Part shown: positions 44,364 through 54,073 of the stretch, piece by piece
Layout of the letters: every line of letters begins with the position of its first letter
How positions within the stretch are numbered: position 1 is the first letter of the stretch
Origin: Bacteroidota bacterium
Lineage (GTDB): Bacteria > Bacteroidota > Bacteroidia > Chitinophagales > Chitinophagaceae
Length of the DNA: 64,000 bases
NCBI GenBank assembly: GCA_947460175.1
Contig: CANHGW010000001.1
Span: forward strand, 62,001 to 126,000
Reading direction: 5' to 3'
Notes under the pieces: model-generated
The model's input: only the letters and a program-made list of their open reading frames with translations
The model's database searches: none
Told to the model about the DNA's origin: nothing
Translations under genes and position numbers: made by a program

Positions 44364-45347
44364 ATGCTTCAAATCAAGTACAAATCCATTTCGACTGAAT
44401 TTCATCATCCATTTACCACAGCACATGGGCTCAAAACCCATCAACCTGCTTTATTGGTAGCCATTACGTTCAATGGCCTCACAGGTATTGGCGAAGCCCC
44501 CGCAATTCATTATTATAATGTAAGTGTTGAAAGCATGATAGAAGAGCTGCTTCAGAAAATGCCCATACTATGTCGATACTCCTACACCGAACCTGATCGA
44601 TTTTGGCATTTTTGTCATCATCTATTTCCTACGAATCATTTTCTGGTATGTGCACTGGATATGGCCTATTGGAATATGTATGCACTTATGAAGCGAAAAA
44701 AAATAATCGAATTATGGAATACCCCTTGGGAAAATTGTCCTCTTACCGATTATACCATCGGACTGGATACACCCGAAATGATGATTGAAAAAATGAATGA
44801 AAAACCATGGCCTATCTATAAAGTAAAATTGGCTGAGAAAAACGATTTAGCCATTTTAAATAAAATGAGAACAGAAACTGACGCTATCATTCGAATCGAT
44901 GCGAATGCAGCATGGTCGCTCGAGGATGCACTTACACTATTGCCTGAGTTGGAAAAACTAAATATAGAACTAATCGAACAGCCCCTCGCCAAAGACAATT
45001 GGGAAGGCATGAAAATACTTAAAGAAAAATCCACTATTCCACTCATAGCCGATGAATCATGTGTAACTGAAGCTGATGTTGAAAAATGCTACGAAGGGTT
45101 TCATGGTATTAATATCAAACTGACAAAATGCAGTGGCATTACACCAGCCAAGCGCATGATAGAGCATGCTAAGAAATTAAACTTGAAAGTAATGATGGGT
45201 TGCATGAACGAAACCGAAATAGGAAGTGTAGCTATTGCAAACTTTTTACCCCAATTAGATTATGTAGACATGGATGGCCCTCTATTATTAAAAGTTCCTG
45301 AATTGACCCAACTTAAATATGAATACGGTGTTGTAAGTTGGTTATGA
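44364..45347 (+). CDS. Dipeptide epimerase (enolase superfamily)
   Basis: Muconate-lactonising subgroup of the enolase superfamily, L-Ala-D/L-Glu epimerase type, used in murein peptide recycling. The catalytic lysines are in YKVKL (Lys153 and Lys155) and NIKLTKCSGI (Lys252 or Lys255). The metal ligands are Asp179 (RIDANAAW), Glu205 (ELIEQP) and Asp230 (IADES). GCMNETEIGS near the C-terminus is the substrate-carboxylate region of dipeptide epimerases. The specific dipeptide cannot be fixed. It is divergent from feoB and upstream of the DUF2851 gene. Confidence 0.88.
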   Translation: MLQIKYKSISTEFHHPFTTAHGLKTHQPALLVAITFNGLTGIGEAPAIHYYNVSVESMIEELLQKMPILCRYSYTEPDRFWHFCHHLFPTNHFLVCALDMAYWNMYALMKRKKIIELWNTPWENCPLTDYTIGLDTPEMMIEKMNEKPWPIYKVKLAEKNDLAILNKMRTETDAIIRIDANAAWSLEDALTLLPELEKLNIELIEQPLAKDNWEGMKILKEKSTIPLIADESCVTEADVEKCYEGFHGINIKLTKCSGITPAKRMIEHAKKLNLKVMMGCMNETEIGSVAIANFLPQLDYVDMDGPLLLKVPELTQLKYEYGVVSWL

Positions 45348-45405
45348 TTTTTTAGTCAATATTACTTAAAAACATTAATTTCGTTTGGTCATTAATACCT
45401 ACAAC

Positions 45406-46677
45406 ATGACCGAAAAATTATTCCAATATATTTGGCAACATAGATTATTCAATCATTCAATTCAACTTCAAACGATTGAAAACGAAGATGTAATCATCAT
45501 TCATCCTGGCTCATTAAATACACATGCTGGACCTGATTTTTTAGAAGCTAAAGTGAAAATTGGTGATACCATTTGGGCAGGCAACATAGAACTTCATTTG
45601 AAAAGTAGTGATTGGAACAAGCATCTTCATCAGCATGATATCAACTACTCTAACCTTATACTACATGTAGTGTATGAATATGATGAACCCATTCAAATAT
45701 TTGAAAATAAGTCATTTCCAACCTTATCACTTAAGCAAGCAATCAATATGAACTTGATTGATAATTACGAAAAGCTAATGAACAATGCTGCATTCATTCC
45801 ATGTGCAAGCTTTATACATACTATCAAGGAAATAACTATCAGTCAACAACTCGATCGAATGCTAGCAGAGCGACTGGAAGAAAAAACAGATTATATCAAG
45901 GAACTATTGTTGAGATATAAAAATAATTGGCAGGAAGTATTTTATGTATTACTTGCCAAAGGATTTGGATTGCATATCAATCAAGATGCTTTCGAACGAT
46001 TGGCATTACAAACCCCTTTAAATCTTTTTGCTAAACACAAGCAACAACCCATACAAATCGAAGCACTCCTTTTTGGGCAAGCCGGATTTCTAGATGATTA
46101 CTTTGATGAAATTTATCCTCAATTGCTTCAAAAAGAATACGCCTATTTAAAGAAACTATATTCTCTTCATGCCATTGAAAAACATCAATGGAAATTTCTA
46201 CGACTACGACCTGCCAATTTCCCCACGCTTCGCATCGCAGAATTTGCTCAATTACTTCATGAGTCAACCCATCTTTTTTCAAAAATAGTAGAAGCCTCAA
46301 GCCTAAAAGAAATTGAACAATTACTGAAAGTAACCGTATCAAATTATTGGCTTACACACTTTACTTTTCAAGAAAAAAGCAACGAGCAAAATAAATCTAT
46401 GGGTAAAACCTTTATTCAACTACTCATCATCAATGTAATTATACCTACTATTTTCATCTATGGCAAACTACAAGGAAAAACGGCCTATAGTGATAAGGCC
46501 ATTGAATGGATAAGGCAAATTCCTGCAGAAAAAAATAGCCTTATTACACAATGGATAGTTCTTGGCATTAAACCCTCATCAGCTGCCGACACCCAAGCCT
46601 TACTTCAATTGAAAAAATACTATTGTGATAAAAAAAGATGTTTAGAATGTAGTATTGGATTTGCTCTGATGAAATAA
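45406..46677 (+). CDS. DUF2851 family protein
   Basis: Start set at the ATG at 45406 (MTEKLFQYIWQHRLF); the frame reaches further left only through a TTG in a promoter-like TAATTTCGTTTG. Family hallmarks are IIHPGSLNTHAGPDFLEAKV, WAGNIELHLKSSDWNKH and NLILHVVYEYD in the N-terminal half. KKYYCDKKRCLECSIGFALM with paired cysteines closes the C-terminus. The N-terminal part has a nuclease-like D-x-E-x-H layout, but no activity is known to me. DUF2851 is common in Bacteroidota as a single-copy gene. Confidence 0.88.
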   Translation: MTEKLFQYIWQHRLFNHSIQLQTIENEDVIIIHPGSLNTHAGPDFLEAKVKIGDTIWAGNIELHLKSSDWNKHLHQHDINYSNLILHVVYEYDEPIQIFENKSFPTLSLKQAINMNLIDNYEKLMNNAAFIPCASFIHTIKEITISQQLDRMLAERLEEKTDYIKELLLRYKNNWQEVFYVLLAKGFGLHINQDAFERLALQTPLNLFAKHKQQPIQIEALLFGQAGFLDDYFDEIYPQLLQKEYAYLKKLYSLHAIEKHQWKFLRLRPANFPTLRIAEFAQLLHESTHLFSKIVEASSLKEIEQLLKVTVSNYWLTHFTFQEKSNEQNKSMGKTFIQLLIINVIIPTIFIYGKLQGKTAYSDKAIEWIRQIPAEKNSLITQWIVLGIKPSSAADTQALLQLKKYYCDKKRCLECSIGFALMK

Positions 46678-46689
46678 TGACTTAGTAGA

Positions 46690-48330
46690 TTAATTGACTT
46701 TTACAAATCGCTTGCCATTGAAATATAACAAGGCATCTTCTTTACGAAGTGGATGCTTAAACGTCAATGTATAATTCCCCCATTCGCCTACATCGAATTT
46801 GTAATCATCATTTTCATAATCTGCAGCACCATTTGATTCGTACATCCACCAAGCACCATTTGTTTTAAGCACCATTTCATAGCTCGAATCCGAAAGTGTT
46901 TTCACAGCAAAAGAATCTTGATCAGTCACTGAGTTATACCATGCAATTTGTACCAATTGATTAAAAACATCTTTATTATAAATTGCCTGAATCGAAATAG
47001 GCAAACGGTATTTAGCTCTAAACATATAAGCGTTGTTGCAATAGGCCGGCACATTCATTAAGTATATTTTGCCCTTTATCGTATCTGGAAATTTGTTCAA
47101 GTAGGTTGTATATAATTTTGAACTATACGTACGTGCTTCCATACTTGGAAAAATAAAAAAAACATATAATCCTAACAATGAAACTAGCAAAATCCCACGA
47201 AGCCATTTATTGAAAAGAAACAAAATAAAAACAATCAATTGCATCATAAAAACAGAAGCAAAATAACTGTATCGATTATTTTCAACTTGATTAAAATACA
47301 TAAAATAAACTCGAACAAAAGGAGCAAACATGAGTAAGGAACCAAACAATAAAAAGTAGACACCAATAAGTTTGCTTTTCTCTTTGTAATAAAACCAACC
47401 CGAAATTGCAACTATCAGAACACCCCAGAGTATGAGCATTCGTTTCCAATGAATAGCCAAGCCATAGACCCACTCTCTTGTTTTCAAATCGAAAAGATGT
47501 ATCTGTCCAATAAGTTTCATCAAGTGCTGAGACAATGTTGTAATCATATAAGGCACAGTAACCACAGCGTCCATCTGACTTCGATCATGTGGAATCCAAC
47601 TGCCATTTTTAAGACGATAAAAACAAATATATACACCAACTAGAATGATTTGAGGAAGCAAGATGGTAAGCAAATAATTCGGAATCGAAATGGCACTTTT
47701 ACGAGTAACAATAAGCATTATAAACAACAGTATAAAAACAACAGGAAATAAAAACGATATCTCTAGTGTGATGAGCGAAAAAGCAAACAAGCCATGAAAC
47801 AAATAAATAGAAAAATTCCTTTTGTCTGCAACTATATAATCTACCAGCCAATTCATTCCTATCAACAAAATGCATAAGGTTGAAAAATAATGAGAAGTAG
47901 CCCCCCAAATAATATTTTCGGACTGATAAGGCGAAAGCAAAAACAACAAAGCACCAAACAACCCAATCCAACTTGATTGGCTTCCTTGAACATATTGTTG
48001 ATAGATTTTTTTAAAGACAGTAAATATCAATGTTGAATTCAGCGCATGCATTGCTGTAAAAACTAAAAACCAGCCTAACTGATTGGTTCCAAAAACTAAA
48101 TAAATGAATCCAATAATGATATAATGCCCATAATAAAAACTTTTGAATCCGTAAGATGATAGAAATCCTTTCAATCCTTCTTGTTTCATTTCCCACAAAC
48201 CGCTAATGCCATCATCAATCAACAAAGCCTTGTGAGCAGGATAATAAATCACTCCGATTACAATCCAAAAAATAAAGAACAACAGCCATCCTATCCATTT
48301 TTGTTGAAAAAGTGTTTCTAGTTGTTTCAT
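46690..48330 (-). CDS. Multi-pass membrane protein, GT-C glycosyltransferase-like
   Basis: About 11 transmembrane helices in residues 12-400, followed by a soluble C-terminal part of about 140 residues rich in beta strands. The first extracellular loop (YYPAHKALLIDDGISGLW) holds a DD pair where GT-C enzymes place their catalytic Asp. Similar layouts are annotated as ArnT-like or dolichol-type glycosyltransferases, though no family motif is decisive. It follows murF-alr on the same strand after 42 bp. Function is inferred from topology only. Confidence 0.6.
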   Translation of the reverse strand: MKQLETLFQQKWIGWLLFFIFWIVIGVIYYPAHKALLIDDGISGLWEMKQEGLKGFLSSYGFKSFYYGHYIIIGFIYLVFGTNQLGWFLVFTAMHALNSTLIFTVFKKIYQQYVQGSQSSWIGLFGALLFLLSPYQSENIIWGATSHYFSTLCILLIGMNWLVDYIVADKRNFSIYLFHGLFAFSLITLEISFLFPVVFILLFIMLIVTRKSAISIPNYLLTILLPQIILVGVYICFYRLKNGSWIPHDRSQMDAVVTVPYMITTLSQHLMKLIGQIHLFDLKTREWVYGLAIHWKRMLILWGVLIVAISGWFYYKEKSKLIGVYFLLFGSLLMFAPFVRVYFMYFNQVENNRYSYFASVFMMQLIVFILFLFNKWLRGILLVSLLGLYVFFIFPSMEARTYSSKLYTTYLNKFPDTIKGKIYLMNVPAYCNNAYMFRAKYRLPISIQAIYNKDVFNQLVQIAWYNSVTDQDSFAVKTLSDSSYEMVLKTNGAWWMYESNGAADYENDDYKFDVGEWGNYTLTFKHPLRKEDALLYFNGKRFVKVN

Positions 48331-48372
48331 CTAAAAATAAAGATAATGTGTTAGGAATAAATACAAGAATGA

Positions 48373-50868
48373 TTACTCTTCAAAATAAATTCGCTTTACA
48401 CGTTGCGAAATACCGGTCATAATTTCATAAGGTATAGTTCCAGCCCATTCTGCCAATTTAGTTACGGATAGTTCTTCTCCAAATATTATGACAGTATCTC
48501 CCTCCTTTACATCAGGAACGTCAGTAATATCTAACATACACATATCCATACATACATTTCCTACTATAGGCACTAGGTGTCCATTCAAATACATTTTACC
48601 CTGACCATTGCCTAATCGACGCGATATGCCATCGGCATATCCAATACACACTGTCCCTATTAGCGTATCTCTCTTTAGTATACCTTTACGATTGTATCCA
48701 ACAGTTTCGGTCAAGGGTACCTTTTTAATCTGAGAAATAATCGTTTTCAGTCGACTTACATTTTTCAATTTGTTGTTGATATTATTAGAGGTATCTACAC
48801 CATAAAGCCCTAAACCAAGCCTTACCATATCAAAATGCAAATCAGGATGACGAGCAATGCCCGATGAATTGCACAAATGCCGCATAAATGAATAGCTTAA
48901 TTCTTGTTTCAACTTTTCAGACATCCTTTTGAACATTGCAGCTTGATGCGTAGTAAAATCGTCCAATTCTTTTTCTTCGCTGCCCGACAAATGAGAAAAC
49001 ACAGATACCACTTTGAGTTCTTGATTATTCTTTAATACTTGAATAAGTTCATCCAACTCATTTTCTTCAAATCCTAATCGATGCATACCAGTATCCAACT
49101 TGATATGAATAGGATATTGAATCACTTCTGCAAACTGAGCCGCTTCCAACATTTTACGCAGTGTATGCATATTGTATATCTCCGCTTCCAATTTCCAATC
49201 TATTATTAAACCGAATGAATTATCATCGGCATTCATAACCATGATTGGCAAATCAATTCTATTCTTACGAAGAAAAATACCTTCATCTGCATATGCTACA
49301 GCTAAATAATCGACCCCTTCAAATTGCAATTTATTGGCCACTTCAAAGCTACCACTTCCATATGAAAATGCTTTGACCATCGCCATTACTTTGGTAGGTT
49401 TTTGTAACAATGACTGATAGGTTTTTAAATTACTGACCAACGCGTTGAGATTGATTTCTAGTACAGTCTGATGCACTCGCTCTTCCAATCGTTTGGCTAT
49501 TTTTTCAAACTCAAATTTCCTAGCTCCTTTGATTAGTATACTTTCATTGGCAAAAGAAGTGGTATCGATTTCGTGTAAAAACTCCTCAGTTGTTTTATAA
49601 AAAGAAGATTCTAATTTTCTATTCGCTCTGAAAATGCTTTTGTTTCGTATGAGGGTATCGCCAATTCCAATAAAACGATTTATTTTTTTTTGCTTTAGCA
49701 AGTCAGCCACTTCTACATACAATTCATTTTCACGACCACTTTGTAAAATATCAGATAATATCACTGTTTTATTCTCATGTTGATTTTGTTGTACCAATAA
49801 ATCCAACGCAATTGAAAATGATGAAACATCCGAATTGTAACTATCATTGATCAACGTACAATTGTTCAATCCTTTGATTAATTCTAATCGCATAGCAATA
49901 TGCGTCAGCTTAGTCATTCTCGATTGAATTTCATGTTGCTCTATATTCAAATGCAACATTAGCATCCAACAATGAATTGCATTTTCGATCGATGCATCAT
50001 CTATAAATGGTATAGTAAGATCTAGTATACTGCCTTTGTAGGATGCCTTTAAGGTAGAACGATTCAGTTGCTTCTCTACTTGCAGAATTTGCAATACAGC
50101 TTCTGTTTTCTTACTCCAATTCAACAATAAAATTTCTTTATCGTTATTCGTTTTTAACTGTGTTGCAAAATGCAACATACAATCATGTAATTCATAATAA
50201 TCTTTGTTATAAATAAGGACTGGACAATTTTTAAACAAATTGAGTTTCTCATTGATCTTATGTCGTTGATTTAAAAAACCTTCATTATGTGTTTCTCCAA
50301 TATTGGTAAAAATGCCAATAGTAGGTTTAATAATTTTTTCCAGTTGAATCATTTCATCCGCCTGCGAAATGCCCGCCTCAAACAATGCTAAATTATGCTC
50401 TTCGTTTATTTGCCATACCGACAATGGGACGCCAATCTGTGAATTAAAACTTTTAGGACTTCGGACTATTTTATAATCCATTTCGAGTAGCTGATAGAGC
50501 CATTCTTTTACCACCGTCTTTCCATTGCTGCCAGTAATGCCAACTACCGGAATAGTATATTTACTTCTGTGCCAAGCCACCAACTGTTGCAAGGCCGTCA
50601 ATGTGTTTTCTACCTTGATTATCCATGCGTGTGAATAAGAGATAGTATCTATTGATTCGCTCACTAAAAAAACACGTACGCCCGCTTTGTATATTTCTGG
50701 CAAAAATTGATGAGCATTTCTTCGTTCGGTTACAAGTGGTATGAACATAGAACTAGCTGGATGAGCCAAGCGTCTACTATCGAGCAATAAATTATCAATT
50801 ACACAATCTTCCCCACGTGAGAGCAATTCCCCTTTTACCACATTAGCTATTTCGTTGGCATTAATCAT
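48373..50868 (-). CDS. Bifunctional MurF / alanine racemase
   Basis: Fusion typical of Bacteroidota. Residues 1 to about 455 are MurF, which adds D-Ala-D-Ala to UDP-MurNAc-tripeptide: Walker A GITGSNGKT at 110-118, FTNIGETHNEGF and NDSYNSDVSS. Residues about 465-831 are alanine racemase, which supplies D-Ala: PLP lysine Lys499 in MVKAFSYGSG, IKLDTGMHRLG, and the C-terminal Tyr region IGYADGISRRLGNG. One polypeptide thus makes and uses D-Ala. Its ATG overlaps the TerC stop by 8 bp, implying coupling. Confidence 0.96.
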   Translation of the reverse strand: MINANEIANVVKGELLSRGEDCVIDNLLLDSRRLAHPASSMFIPLVTERRNAHQFLPEIYKAGVRVFLVSESIDTISYSHAWIIKVENTLTALQQLVAWHRSKYTIPVVGITGSNGKTVVKEWLYQLLEMDYKIVRSPKSFNSQIGVPLSVWQINEEHNLALFEAGISQADEMIQLEKIIKPTIGIFTNIGETHNEGFLNQRHKINEKLNLFKNCPVLIYNKDYYELHDCMLHFATQLKTNNDKEILLLNWSKKTEAVLQILQVEKQLNRSTLKASYKGSILDLTIPFIDDASIENAIHCWMLMLHLNIEQHEIQSRMTKLTHIAMRLELIKGLNNCTLINDSYNSDVSSFSIALDLLVQQNQHENKTVILSDILQSGRENELYVEVADLLKQKKINRFIGIGDTLIRNKSIFRANRKLESSFYKTTEEFLHEIDTTSFANESILIKGARKFEFEKIAKRLEERVHQTVLEINLNALVSNLKTYQSLLQKPTKVMAMVKAFSYGSGSFEVANKLQFEGVDYLAVAYADEGIFLRKNRIDLPIMVMNADDNSFGLIIDWKLEAEIYNMHTLRKMLEAAQFAEVIQYPIHIKLDTGMHRLGFEENELDELIQVLKNNQELKVVSVFSHLSGSEEKELDDFTTHQAAMFKRMSEKLKQELSYSFMRHLCNSSGIARHPDLHFDMVRLGLGLYGVDTSNNINNKLKNVSRLKTIISQIKKVPLTETVGYNRKGILKRDTLIGTVCIGYADGISRRLGNGQGKMYLNGHLVPIVGNVCMDMCMLDITDVPDVKEGDTVIIFGEELSVTKLAEWAGTIPYEIMTGISQRVKRIYFEE

Positions 50869-51805
50869 GTAACTTTTCTAGTTTACTGTTTTTTCTATTA
50901 TGATAAATTGAGTAAAATATTGCAGACGAAATACAAGTTACAATAACTACCAATGACACCCAAACAGGCATATGAATATCAATAATTTCTAAAAACATTT
51001 TTGCCCCAATAAAAATTAATACTACAGCAATACCTTGTTGAAGAAAGTCAAACTTATCGGCCGCTTTTTGTAAAATAAAAAACAATGCCCTGAGACCCAA
51101 CACAGCAAATATATTGGAGGAAAACACGACTAAATTATCGGTTGTAATTGCAAACACAGCCGGTATAGAGTCTAATGCAAATACAATATCGGTGATACCT
51201 ATCATCAATACTACCAAGGCAATTTTAGTAAAATAGGTTTTACCTAATCGATTCACAGTATAACTCCCCTCGGCTTCTTCTTCAGTATATCGCAAGTACT
51301 TTCGTATGAATTTATATATTTTGCCATCGCGAACATCATTTTCTTCTTCTTGATTTTCAAAAAATAATTTCACCCCGGTATACAACAGCAATGCGCCAAA
51401 AACATACATCAACCAATGGAATTGTTGAATAAGCACAATACCTATTGCTATAAAAATTATTCTAAATAAAATGGCTAATACAACACCTATCATCAATACC
51501 CTTCCTATGTATTGACTTCGAACCTGTAGCGATGAAAATATCATCACAAACACAAATATATTATCGATTGACAAGGCCATTTCCATGAAATAGGCCGATA
51601 GATAATTCAACGAAGTATGCGAGTCATAATTGACAAAAAGGTATACAAAATAAGCCAATGCAATACTAACCCAAAATAAATATTGAAAAGAGGCACTTTT
51701 GATAGAAACGTCTTTACCCTTTTTACTGAACACAAACAAATCCAATATAAATGAAAGGATTAAAGCGACAATAAAAATAAGATAACTGATTAAATCTTTA
51801 TTCAT
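50861..51805 (-). CDS. TerC family membrane protein
   Basis: Nine or so membrane helices with the TerC hallmarks ALSIDNIFVFVMIF and FALDSIPAVFAITTDNLVVF, each carrying a membrane-embedded Asp. A cytosolic loop (ENQEEENDVRDGKIYKFIRK) separates the halves. TerC/Alx proteins export Mn2+ or metallate exoenzymes in studied bacteria. The start is the ATG at 51805, because TAGCTTTG lies directly before it and within any longer frame. It overlaps murF-alr downstream. Confidence 0.9.
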   Translation of the reverse strand: MNKDLISYLIFIVALILSFILDLFVFSKKGKDVSIKSASFQYLFWVSIALAYFVYLFVNYDSHTSLNYLSAYFMEMALSIDNIFVFVMIFSSLQVRSQYIGRVLMIGVVLAILFRIIFIAIGIVLIQQFHWLMYVFGALLLYTGVKLFFENQEEENDVRDGKIYKFIRKYLRYTEEEAEGSYTVNRLGKTYFTKIALVVLMIGITDIVFALDSIPAVFAITTDNLVVFSSNIFAVLGLRALFFILQKAADKFDFLQQGIAVVLIFIGAKMFLEIIDIHMPVWVSLVVIVTCISSAIFYSIYHNRKNSKLEKLHD

Positions 51806-51811
51806 AAACGG

Positions 51812-51819
51812 CAAAGCTA
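51812..51819 (-). promoter_or_regulatory. -7 element TAGCTTTG of terC (leaderless)
   Basis: Perfect TAnnTTTG on the minus strand, 6 bp before the ATG at 51805. Confidence 0.55.
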
Positions 51820-51859
51820 TTGGTTATAGGGAGGGATATCAAATAAAATTTTTAATTCA

Positions 51860-52855
51860 CTATTGATCCGCTTCATAAAACTCTGGAAAAGAACGAAGCA
51901 TTTTCTCTGCATTCTTTCGACTTAAAATTAAAAAATCTTTTTGATTGAGTAAACCAAAAAATGAATCGAAATCGTATTCTATACCTCCTACTTTAAATAT
52001 GCCCTTAGTCCCTTTGTCGGGCGGCTTAAAGAAAATGATTAATTGCTGTGGATTACAATTAGCACGCTTTATGGTAACTGTCGCCATTTGTCGCCCATTT
52101 TTGATTACACTGTCCTTTTCAAGATATCGTTCTTCAAAACCAGTACAATAAACTTCGTTGAGTATTTTTAAATAAGTATTGACTCTTTTCAGATTCAATG
52201 GCTTGTCAATGACTGTATTTCCTTTCATTACAGGATTTCCATTGACCATACTGAGTGTAAAAGAATATTGAATAGAATCTTTGTAATTGACTTCTACTGA
52301 TTCAATTGCATTATTGGAATATAATATTTTACGATCACGCCAATCATTTAATCGTGTAAAATAACGCACCCCAAGAAACATATTGCGCATCGGAATTTTT
52401 ACAATATAAGGGCGCTTAGCACCTTCGGTCAACATATACGTTACATTGTTGTATCCAGCATTGCGAGCAACATAAAATGTATGTGTTTTTTCTTTTTCGT
52501 GATAAATCTCCACTTTCGTGCTATTGGCACTCAATTCTCGAATGGCTGCGTCATGATATCCTGTTGGTACAGGTTGTTCGGCCTTTTGCAATGCCAATGC
52601 TTCCAACATAAAGTCTACGGCATCTTTGCGAACTGCCAATGAATCGTTTAGTACCCATCCTTGATCCTTTCTGGAAATCTTTACATTATCTCCCAACAGA
52701 TCGGTGAGGAAAATACTTGTAATACGACTAGTATCTTTTACATTGAAATTAGCTTCTGAAGTGTCGTACAATTCTGATTTTTCACGGAACACGAAGTAAT
52801 AGGTTAAAAAACTGAGAACTAGTAAAATAAACAGATACAGCAGATTTCGTTTCAT
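51860..52855 (-). CDS. DUF4340 family membrane-anchored protein
   Basis: An N-terminal membrane helix (MKRNLLYLFILLVLSFLTYY) is followed by about 300 periplasmic residues made of two related beta-rich modules, with conserved GWVLNDSLAVRKDAVDFML, YMLTEGAKRPYIVKIP and NDWRDRKILYS. These fit DUF4340, a family often encoded beside the GldA/GldFG-type ABC transporter. No transporter gene is near here. It starts directly after a -7 box and is followed by terC on the same strand, which has its own promoter. Confidence 0.8.
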   Translation of the reverse strand: MKRNLLYLFILLVLSFLTYYFVFREKSELYDTSEANFNVKDTSRITSIFLTDLLGDNVKISRKDQGWVLNDSLAVRKDAVDFMLEALALQKAEQPVPTGYHDAAIRELSANSTKVEIYHEKEKTHTFYVARNAGYNNVTYMLTEGAKRPYIVKIPMRNMFLGVRYFTRLNDWRDRKILYSNNAIESVEVNYKDSIQYSFTLSMVNGNPVMKGNTVIDKPLNLKRVNTYLKILNEVYCTGFEERYLEKDSVIKNGRQMATVTIKRANCNPQQLIIFFKPPDKGTKGIFKVGGIEYDFDSFFGLLNQKDFLILSRKNAEKMLRSFPEFYEADQ

Positions 52856-52859
52856 GGTG

Positions 52860-52867
52860 CAAAAGTA
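52860..52867 (-). promoter_or_regulatory. -7 element TACTTTTG of the DUF4340 gene (leaderless)
   Basis: Perfect minus-strand TAnnTTTG, followed by CACC and the ATG. Confidence 0.6.
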
Positions 52868-53013
52868 GCTTTTTTTCAGCTATCATTTTAGTTGTAAATG
52901 GATGTAAAGTATATTGATAACTTGCATTGGATTAAAGAAATAATCGCTCAAATAAAGTTAATTCTGTATATCTTGATATGTTTAGCCTAGATTAAAAGCT
53001 ATGGCTTTTTTAA

Positions 53014-53832
53014 TTAAAATCGGAATCCTAAATTAATACCAGCACCTCTAAGTCCCAATGAATTCATATTACCTTTGATTCTAAGCTCATTGCCTGTAAC
53101 CGAATATGAATAGTTCTTGATAAAGGTTGATAGTGGTTCTTTGGTAGAAGCTAAAAAATCATTCACTTCCAACTGATCTGATGCTGATAAGGTTTGACTT
53201 GTTTTAGAACTAATATCGATATTGGTAGTGGAGTAGTGACCTCCTAAAATGAACCAATCGAGCGATATACTATTTCCGATTTTAAAATTGGCTCCAATCA
53301 TAATGCCACCACCAATCGTGGTAAAACTGCCTTTCGTATTAATTGTCTGAGCTTTGTTATTATCATCGGTATAGTTAATTGGGAAGTTGATACTCATATT
53401 CCGCACACGAGCATAAGGTGCTATATAAAAACCTCGAAGTGCTTCTTTTACATAAAAACGAAATTCGGGGGTAACAGCCCAACTGCTAATTTTAAGATTT
53501 TTAAATATATTAATTGTATCTGTAGAATAATCAGACAATTGACTTGTACCAGGAATTGTACCTTCGAGCATATATCGCCCCTGCAATGCAAATGAAATTT
53601 TAGAGGACAACGCTCGTTCGTACTGCACTCCAATATTTTTATATGCCAAGGATGACAAATTGAGTTTGATGATATTTTTTTTAGTTAAACTTCCACCTTC
53701 AGATTCAGAACCAGTTTCACCTGCGATACCTGTACGAATCACTCGTAAGCGACCATCTTCATAAATAGTACGTTGCGCTAACAATGGAGTTGCAGAGATC
53801 AACAATAAACTAATACCAATTAAATATTTCAT
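53014..53832 (-). CDS. Outer membrane beta-barrel protein (DUF3575-like)
   Basis: A signal peptide (1-19, ending PLLAQ) is followed by a short Gly/Ser-rich stretch, then IIKLNLSSLAYKNIGVQYER, the typical first strand of DUF3575-type barrels. Further amphipathic strands run to a C-terminal aromatic (GAGINLGFRF). Eight to ten strands are predicted by alternation. The central loop (TDDNNKAQTINTKGSFTTIG) would face outside. Role unknown. The gene has its own promoter box and diverges from valS. Confidence 0.75.
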   Translation of the reverse strand: MKYLIGISLLLISATPLLAQRTIYEDGRLRVIRTGIAGETGSESEGGSLTKKNIIKLNLSSLAYKNIGVQYERALSSKISFALQGRYMLEGTIPGTSQLSDYSTDTINIFKNLKISSWAVTPEFRFYVKEALRGFYIAPYARVRNMSINFPINYTDDNNKAQTINTKGSFTTIGGGIMIGANFKIGNSISLDWFILGGHYSTTNIDISSKTSQTLSASDQLEVNDFLASTKEPLSTFIKNYSYSVTGNELRIKGNMNSLGLRGAGINLGFRF

Positions 53833-53836
53833 AATT

Positions 53837-53844
53837 CAAAAATA
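53837..53844 (-). promoter_or_regulatory. -7 element TATTTTTG of the beta-barrel gene (leaderless)
   Basis: Perfect minus-strand TAnnTTTG, followed by AATT and the ATG. Confidence 0.6.
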
Positions 53845-54058
53845 TGGGCAAAAGTAAGTTAAACCACTAATTTATCGAATAAATTTTAACTATACTCTAA
53901 TCATATTGGATTAAACAAAAGGTAAAAAAGAGCTAAAATGTACTTATCGATTTAACTAACCATATCATATTTCGATTGAATCAAATATAATTTAACCAAT
54001 CAAGAAAACATTTGATGTCAGTATCTTCTCAAATTCTCTTTTTATCCAAATGTCCTTT

Positions 54059-54066
54059 TATCTTTG
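54059..54066 (+). promoter_or_regulatory. -7 element TATCTTTG of valS (leaderless)
   Basis: Perfect TAnnTTTG ending 7 bp before the ATG at 54074. It overlaps the first codons of the longer possible frame and so argues against that start. Confidence 0.6.
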
Positions 54067-54073
54067 CAGCCTT